Shown in pieces: positions 59,456 through 64,000 of a stretch of 64,000 nt of DNA. A program made the position numbers and the translations under genes. The stretch covers positions 2,666,001-2,730,000 of the forward strand of contig NZ_CP159508.1 in NCBI RefSeq assembly GCF_051131155.1, in the 5' to 3' direction. Every line of letters begins with the position of its first letter. Positions within the stretch are counted from its first letter, which is position 1. The notes beneath the pieces were generated by a model. That model was not told the origin of the DNA. It did not search any database and worked only from the letters and a program-made list of their open reading frames with translations. Source of the DNA: Pseudanabaena minima. GTDB taxonomy: Bacteria > Cyanobacteriota > Cyanobacteriia > Pseudanabaenales > Pseudanabaenaceae.

Positions 59456-62020
59456 CTAGACAACTACAAAATTCACCAACTTTCCAGGAACTGCAATCAC
59501 CTTCTTAATCTCTTTACCATCGAGATACTTCTGCGCTGCACTTGAACTACGGGCATATTCTTCCAATGCTTGCTTGTCATTGCTGGCGCTAGATGGCACT
59601 TGGAGACTGCCGCGCACTTTGCCATTGATTTGAATGACGAGGGTAATCTCATCAACGATTAGCGCATCGGGATCATGGGTGAGCCAAGACTGTAAATGGA
59701 TTGAGTCTGTATGCCCAATCAATGACCAAAGTTCCTCAGCAATGTGCGGTGCAAAGGGAGCAAGCAAGATTAAGAGAGTTTCCACACCTTCTAAGAAAGT
59801 AGCCGAACTCTTATCTTCCGTATCTTGCAAAGCATTACTGAGCTTCATCAATTCCGAGATGGCGGTATTTAGTTGATAACCTCCATCAAAATCTTCAGAA
59901 ACTTCCTTAATGGCAATGTGAATCGCTCGGCGGAGATTCTTATCAATCTTGTCAGAGATGCCATTTTGCCTAGTTTCAGCAAAGCTAGAGACTAAACGCC
60001 ACACCCGATTTAAAAAGCGTTGCTGACCTTCAACATCCGCATCTTCCCATTCCAAATCCTTTTCAGGAGGAGCTTTGAATAGCGTGAACATCCGCAAAGT
60101 ATCGGCTCCATATTTAGCGATCGCATCGACAGGTGATACCCCATTGCCCTTAGATTTGGACATTGTGGCAAAGAGCGCTTGCAAAGGTTCACCTGTTTTC
60201 GGATCTTTAGGGTCTTTGGGATCAACTAAAGCTGAAGGAACCCATTTGTCCTTGCCGCCTTTGTTGGGATTCATGTAGGTCAAGCCCTGTACCATGCCTT
60301 GCGTGAGCAATCTCGTAAATGGTTCGTCGAAATTGAGTAAGCCGCGATCGCGCAAAACTTTGGTCACAAACCGGGAATAGAGCAAATGCAAAATCGCGTG
60401 TTCGACACCACCGACATATTGATCAACGGGTAGCCAATTATTGATGGCATTGCGATCGCCTATTTCCTGTTCATTCCTTGCATCACTGAAACGCAAGAAA
60501 TACCAAGAAGAATCAATAAAGGTGTCCATCGTGTCAGTTTCGCGCTTAGCAGCCGTGCCGCATTTAGGACAGGGGACATTTACCCAATCTTCCTTTTGGG
60601 CTAGAGGCGATGCTCCTCGCCCAGTGAGTTCCACGTCTTCAGGCAAGATCACGGGTAAATCAGCATGGGGAACGGGAACGATGCCACAGCTTGGGCAATG
60701 AATCACGGGAATTGGACAGCCCCAATATCTTTGGCGCGAAATCAACCAATCACGCAAGCGATAGGTGATTTTGGCGGTTCCCCATTGATTCTTTTCCGCA
60801 AGTTCCACGATCTTAGTCTTCGCAGATACGGAATCCAATCCGTCAAACTCTCCCGAATTGACCATGATTCCTGCTTCGGTATAAGCAGATTTCAGCGCTT
60901 CATCAGTTGCTTTAGGGGCATTAATTACCGTCTGAATTGGAAGATTGTACTGCTTCGCAAAAGCAAAATCACGTACGTCATGAGCAGGAACTCCCATGAC
61001 TGCACCTGTGCCATATTCAGAGAGAACGTAGTCGGCAATCCAGATGGGAACTTCTTTTCCTGTGAAGGGATTAACCACACTTGCACCGATCGCTACGCCA
61101 CGTTTGGGGCGCTCGTCGGAAGTGCGATCGATTTCGCTAAGATTTTTGACTTCCTGTATGAATGCTTCAACGGCTTCTTTTTGCTCTGCACTGGTCAAAG
61201 TCTCGACTAAAGGATGTTCTGGAGCAAGCACAACATAGCTCACACCGTAAACGGTATCAGGACGGGTGGTAAAAACTGTGATTTTTTCGTCACTGCCAAC
61301 GATGGGGAAACTTAGCTCTGCACCTGTGGACTTGCCGATCCAGTTGGCCTGCATGATCTTGACGCTAGAGGGCCAGTCGTTGAGCTTATCCAAATCTTGC
61401 AAAAGCTGCTCGGCATAGTCGGTAATTTTCAAGAACCATTGACGCAATTTGCGCTTCTCGACAATCGCGCCCGATCGCCAAGAACGACCTTCACTATCCA
61501 CCTGTTCATTGGCAATTACGGTCTGATCAATTGGGTCCCAGTTAACTTTGGCTTCCTTTTGATAAGCCAACCCTGCTTCTAAAAATTGCAAAAAGATCCA
61601 TTGTGTCCACTTGTAATAGTCGGGCGAACAGGTGGCTAATTCGCGATCCCAGTCGTAAGACAATCCTACTTGCTGAAGTTGAGATCGCATATTGTCAATA
61701 TTTGCATAAGTCCATTTGGCAGGATGGGTATTGCGATCGATCGCCGCATTTTCCGCAGGCAACCCGAAGGCATCCCAACCCATCGGGTGCAATACCTGAT
61801 AGCCCTGCATTCTTTTATAACGGGCAATTACATCGGTAATTGTGTAATTACGGACATGACCCATGTGCAGATCGCCCGATGGATAGGGAAACATTGACAG
61901 CGCATAGAATTTCTTTTTGTCTGCACTAATTGCATCGTTGCTTACCTTGTCAAGTTGTTTCTCAGCCCAAACTTTCTGCCACTTGGGTTCGATCTGCTGG
62001 GGATTATATCTGCTGTCCAT
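59456..62020 (-). CDS. leuS: Leucyl-tRNA synthetase
   Basis: 854 residues, normal size. HIGH motif in PSGDLHMGHVRNY, CP1 editing domain (TTRPDTVYGVSYVVLAPEHP), zinc site CPSCG/CPKCG and KMSKS-type MSKSKGNG. The C-terminal tail is present. Ligates leucine to tRNA-Leu and proofreads. Monocistronic. Confidence 0.98.
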   Translation of the reverse strand: MDSRYNPQQIEPKWQKVWAEKQLDKVSNDAISADKKKFYALSMFPYPSGDLHMGHVRNYTITDVIARYKRMQGYQVLHPMGWDAFGLPAENAAIDRNTHPAKWTYANIDNMRSQLQQVGLSYDWDRELATCSPDYYKWTQWIFLQFLEAGLAYQKEAKVNWDPIDQTVIANEQVDSEGRSWRSGAIVEKRKLRQWFLKITDYAEQLLQDLDKLNDWPSSVKIMQANWIGKSTGAELSFPIVGSDEKITVFTTRPDTVYGVSYVVLAPEHPLVETLTSAEQKEAVEAFIQEVKNLSEIDRTSDERPKRGVAIGASVVNPFTGKEVPIWIADYVLSEYGTGAVMGVPAHDVRDFAFAKQYNLPIQTVINAPKATDEALKSAYTEAGIMVNSGEFDGLDSVSAKTKIVELAEKNQWGTAKITYRLRDWLISRQRYWGCPIPVIHCPSCGIVPVPHADLPVILPEDVELTGRGASPLAQKEDWVNVPCPKCGTAAKRETDTMDTFIDSSWYFLRFSDARNEQEIGDRNAINNWLPVDQYVGGVEHAILHLLYSRFVTKVLRDRGLLNFDEPFTRLLTQGMVQGLTYMNPNKGGKDKWVPSALVDPKDPKDPKTGEPLQALFATMSKSKGNGVSPVDAIAKYGADTLRMFTLFKAPPEKDLEWEDADVEGQQRFLNRVWRLVSSFAETRQNGISDKIDKNLRRAIHIAIKEVSEDFDGGYQLNTAISELMKLSNALQDTEDKSSATFLEGVETLLILLAPFAPHIAEELWSLIGHTDSIHLQSWLTHDPDALIVDEITLVIQINGKVRGSLQVPSSASNDKQALEEYARSSSAAQKYLDGKEIKKVIAVPGKLVNFVVV

Positions 62021-62127
62021 TACTTATCAATCAATATGCGAATATGAATATGAGCAGTACTTAGTACCACTCACATTCAGCAATAATACTAAATATTAAG
62101 ACTCAACCAACCTATCAAACTTAATTT

Positions 62128-62334
62128 ATGTCACCCGATTATATAAAAGCTCAATTAATCTTGTTGATTTCCATCGTTGCGGCGATCGCCTTTGTTGGCT
62201 GCATTTATGAAATATCCTATGGCGCACCAGATTTTGGATTTGCAACGACTTGGGCAATTTTGCTAATCAGCTTACCCGTGGGTATCTATAGCTTTGTTAA
62301 AGCAGTTAGCTTAGCCAGAAAATCAATGAATTAA
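62128..62334 (+). CDS. Small hydrophobic protein, two membrane helices
   Basis: 68 residues with helices at ~9-28 (ILLISIVAAIAFVGCIYEI) and ~40-60 (TWAILLISLPVGIYSFVKA), ending basic. No family recognised. It could be a membrane anchor or assembly factor; nothing in the neighbourhood decides this. Confidence 0.5.
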   Translation: MSPDYIKAQLILLISIVAAIAFVGCIYEISYGAPDFGFATTWAILLISLPVGIYSFVKAVSLARKSMN

Positions 62335-62449
62335 AATCTAGTCATATAGCTAAGAGGTTTGCCCAGTAAACTTTTTAGCTATTCCATAAATTTGATAATT
62401 TAGCTATTTCAGAGACTTGATAAACAACCATGTTGTTAAGTGAAATCTT

Positions 62450-63016
62450 ATGACAGCCCAATTAATTGCGCCCAGCACCCATAAATTCACGACCCAGCAA
62501 TATCAGCTCATGCATGAATCAGGAGTATTTGCTGAGGGCGATCGCCTTGAATTAATTAACGGAGAAATCAGAGAAATGTCACCCATTGGCAGAAAACACG
62601 TCTCTTGTATTATTCGACTAGTTAAGTTATTTGAGAAAAAATTAGGCGATCGCGCTATGGTTTCTGCTCAAAATTCTGTCCTATTAAACAATCATGCCCA
62701 ACCACAGCCAGATATTGCTGTCCTTAAATGGCGTGATGATTTTTATGAGGAACATTTACCAACACCTGATGATATTTTGTTGATTATCGAAGTTGCAGAT
62801 AGCACGGTCGCCTATGACCGAGATGAAAAAATGCCCCTTTACGCAGCCAATGGTATTCCTGAAATGTGGATATTTAATGTGAATAAAAAAATTATTGAAG
62901 GCTACACGCAACCATCAGCATCAGGTTATAAGCGGATGCAGCGCTATGATCAGGGTGATGCCCTCTCAATTCTTCCATTTCCTGACGTGACTTTTAATTG
63001 GTCAGAATTATTTTAA
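62450..63016 (+). CDS. Uma2 family endonuclease-like protein (DUF820)
   Basis: 188 residues. Restriction-fold core with QPDIAVLKW, LLIIEVADST and DEKMPLYAANGIPEMWIFNV, the PD...ExK-like elements of the Uma2 family. Very common in cyanobacteria, function still unclear. The metal-binding Asp and Glu are present. Stop codon overlaps that of the broken Uma2 copy on the other strand. Confidence 0.88.
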   Translation: MTAQLIAPSTHKFTTQQYQLMHESGVFAEGDRLELINGEIREMSPIGRKHVSCIIRLVKLFEKKLGDRAMVSAQNSVLLNNHAQPQPDIAVLKWRDDFYEEHLPTPDDILLIIEVADSTVAYDRDEKMPLYAANGIPEMWIFNVNKKIIEGYTQPSASGYKRMQRYDQGDALSILPFPDVTFNWSELF

Positions 63017-63231
63017 ATTCCAGCTTTTATAAAAAACTGCTCTGAAGTTACCGCTAAGTTAGGAAATAAATCATCGGTGATTTGGCGATCGCCTCGATAA
63101 GTCTCAGGAGGGAGATCGGCAAAAAATACTGTCAGGCTTCGCATCGGTGGATAAACCACCCAAACGCGATCAACTCCTGCGCTCAAATAATCCATCGCCT
63201 TTTGAGCCAACTGATTAAAAGTTTGATCTGG
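63013..63231 (-). pseudogene. C-terminal remnant of a second Uma2 gene
   Basis: The frame reads KAMDYLSAGVDRVWVVYPPMRSLTVF then LPPETYRGDRQITDDLFP, the C-terminal third of a Uma2 protein, and is closed upstream by TAG at 63232. No catalytic core remains, and a palindrome at 63244 lies where the N-terminal part would be. Confidence 0.8.
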
Positions 63232-63243
63232 CTATACAAATTC

Positions 63244-63292
63244 AGTCAGAAAATGGCAAGAATCGCTAAGCGATTCTTGCCATTTTCTGACT
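63244..63292. repeat. Near-perfect palindrome related to 12875
   Basis: Forty-nine bases self-complementary around one central A. Compared with 12875-12918 several base pairs have changed on both arms together (T-A to C-G), keeping the fold. Confidence 0.85.
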
Positions 63293-63325
63293 TCTTCAAA
63301 CTAACATTGACAAAAAAGGTGACAG

Positions 63326-64000
63326 CTATACGACTAGAATTGTTTGAAGAGTTTCGTCACTAGCTCCGTTGATAATACCTCCCGATCGCACAATAGCCTG
63401 CAACATTTCTACCACCTCTAAGGTAACTTCTTCACCAATACAAACCAAAGGAATCCCTGGGGGATAGGGACAGAGAGATTCTGCGCTAATTCGCCCGATC
63501 GCTTGATTAAGAGGAAGGCGATCGCTTTTAGCAAAATAGGCCTCACGAGGAGTAAGTTTAGATTGGTAAATGGTGATTGGTAATTGGTAATTGGTGATTG
63601 TTTTTTCCTTTTTCCTTTTTCCTTTTTCCTTACTGAGTTGTTGAAGTCCATTCACGAGCCGCTCAGTATCAGTTTGAGTATTACCAAAGCTAAGACTAAA
63701 TACTAATTGCGTAAGTGTTGGCATTTCCGCCATCACATCCAGTTGGGAATGTAAATATTCATCAGCTTCAAACCCTGTAATCTCTAAGCAATCAGTTATC
63801 ACTGTAAGTCGAGTATCATCAAGAGTGGCAACTTCTATTTGACTGAAGGTTCGCAAATTTGGAATTTGGTCTAATTGCGATCGCGCAGCTTTTGCTAGCT
63901 TCAATGTCTCAGTTAAGAGTTCTTTGCCATGCACAGCCATTTGTCGCCTTGCCACATCCAGAGAAATCATGAGCAAGAGATTGGGACTGCTCGATCGCAA
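63326..64000 (-). CDS. Orn/Lys/Arg decarboxylase, C-terminal part; N-terminus beyond window
   Basis: 224 residues visible. SLDVARRQMAVHGKELL and GRISAESLCPYPPGIPLVC are C-terminal blocks of fold type I amino acid decarboxylases; the PLP lysine would lie upstream outside the window. Residues ~122-147 (KEKGKRKKEK, TITNYQLPITIY) are encoded by a short-repeat insertion that keeps frame. Probably a polyamine-pathway enzyme; the exact substrate is not determinable here. Confidence 0.8.
   Translation of the reverse strand: MRSSSPNLLLMISLDVARRQMAVHGKELLTETLKLAKAARSQLDQIPNLRTFSQIEVATLDDTRLTVITDCLEITGFEADEYLHSQLDVMAEMPTLTQLVFSLSFGNTQTDTERLVNGLQQLSKEKGKRKKEKTITNYQLPITIYQSKLTPREAYFAKSDRLPLNQAIGRISAESLCPYPPGIPLVCIGEEVTLEVVEMLQAIVRSGGIINGASDETLQTILVV
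63563..63631. repeat. Short tandem repeats inserted in the decarboxylase gene
   Basis: About four copies of TTTTTCC follow a run of GGTAATT/GGTGATT units. This resembles the heptanucleotide and TTGGTAATTGG repeats found between cyanobacterial genes, here inside a coding frame. Confidence 0.8.

Noticed and set aside
1..64000. tRNA, rRNA and CRISPR arrays
   Set aside because: No GGTTCRA-type T-arm with cloverleaf context, no rRNA motifs and no regularly spaced direct repeats were found by eye.

Overview
The window is chromosomal DNA from a cyanobacterium. The HIP1 octamer GCGATCGC recurs throughout. Lineage markers include a small High-light-inducible protein gene, ClpC, minC-minD-minE, a class I fructose-bisphosphatase, the rpmH-rnpA-PH domain-yidC-jag-DUF177 cluster and several cyanobacterial conserved families (DUF3177, DUF2854, DUF29, Uma2). 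A filamentous Pseudanabaena-like organism is my best guess; this is inferred from gene content and style, not from a search. I saw no rRNA, tRNA, CRISPR array or intact transposase.

Layout. 1-4870: hybrid histidine kinase (cut by the window edge) plus REC-GGDEF-EAL response regulator. 4978-7274: orphan TrkA/RCK protein convergent with a CPA1 Na+/H+ antiporter. 7531-10039: two adjacent FHA proteins, one fused to a flavoprotein, one with a zinc ribbon. 10296-17336: membrane proteins, nadK, coiled-coil protein/ruvA, two metallophosphoesterases. 17497-21278: SIMPL protein, cobH-cobI, a ThyX-like protein whose motif order looks circularly permuted, a MITE-like element and a single-GAF protein with cyanobacteriochrome signatures. 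21371-29839: recO-MFS pair, malic enzyme, REase/HEPN-like unknown, leuC, fbp, zinc ribbon-PP2C. 29873-37818: a run on the minus strand of clpC, then minC-minD-minE, then MBOAT and AlgX/AlgJ-like O-acetyltransferase genes. 38184-40518: small accessory patch with unknown genes and a brnTA toxin-antitoxin pair whose toxin carries an internal stop, between near-identical 44-bp direct repeats. 40540-47228: TSUP permease, rimI, wall-associated proteins, tsaC, DUF2854, rpoD. 47349-50817: rpmH to DUF177 cluster. 50912-55340: repeat protein, hli, rpsF, REC-kinase, structured intergenic region. 55341-59312: SDR, Septu-like ptuAB defence pair, DUF29, RHH/ParE toxin-antitoxin. 59456-64000: leuS, intact and broken Uma2 genes, and the C-terminal part of an Orn/Lys/Arg decarboxylase with a short-repeat insertion.

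The most pervasive unexplained structure is a family of about forty long, nearly perfect intergenic palindromes, mostly with arms of 11-28 bases, many sharing a central GCTTYGC (or GCRAAGC) core while the arms differ from locus to locus. Some sit where terminators belong, but many lie upstream of genes or between divergent genes. Paired-base changes between related copies suggest that the fold is maintained.
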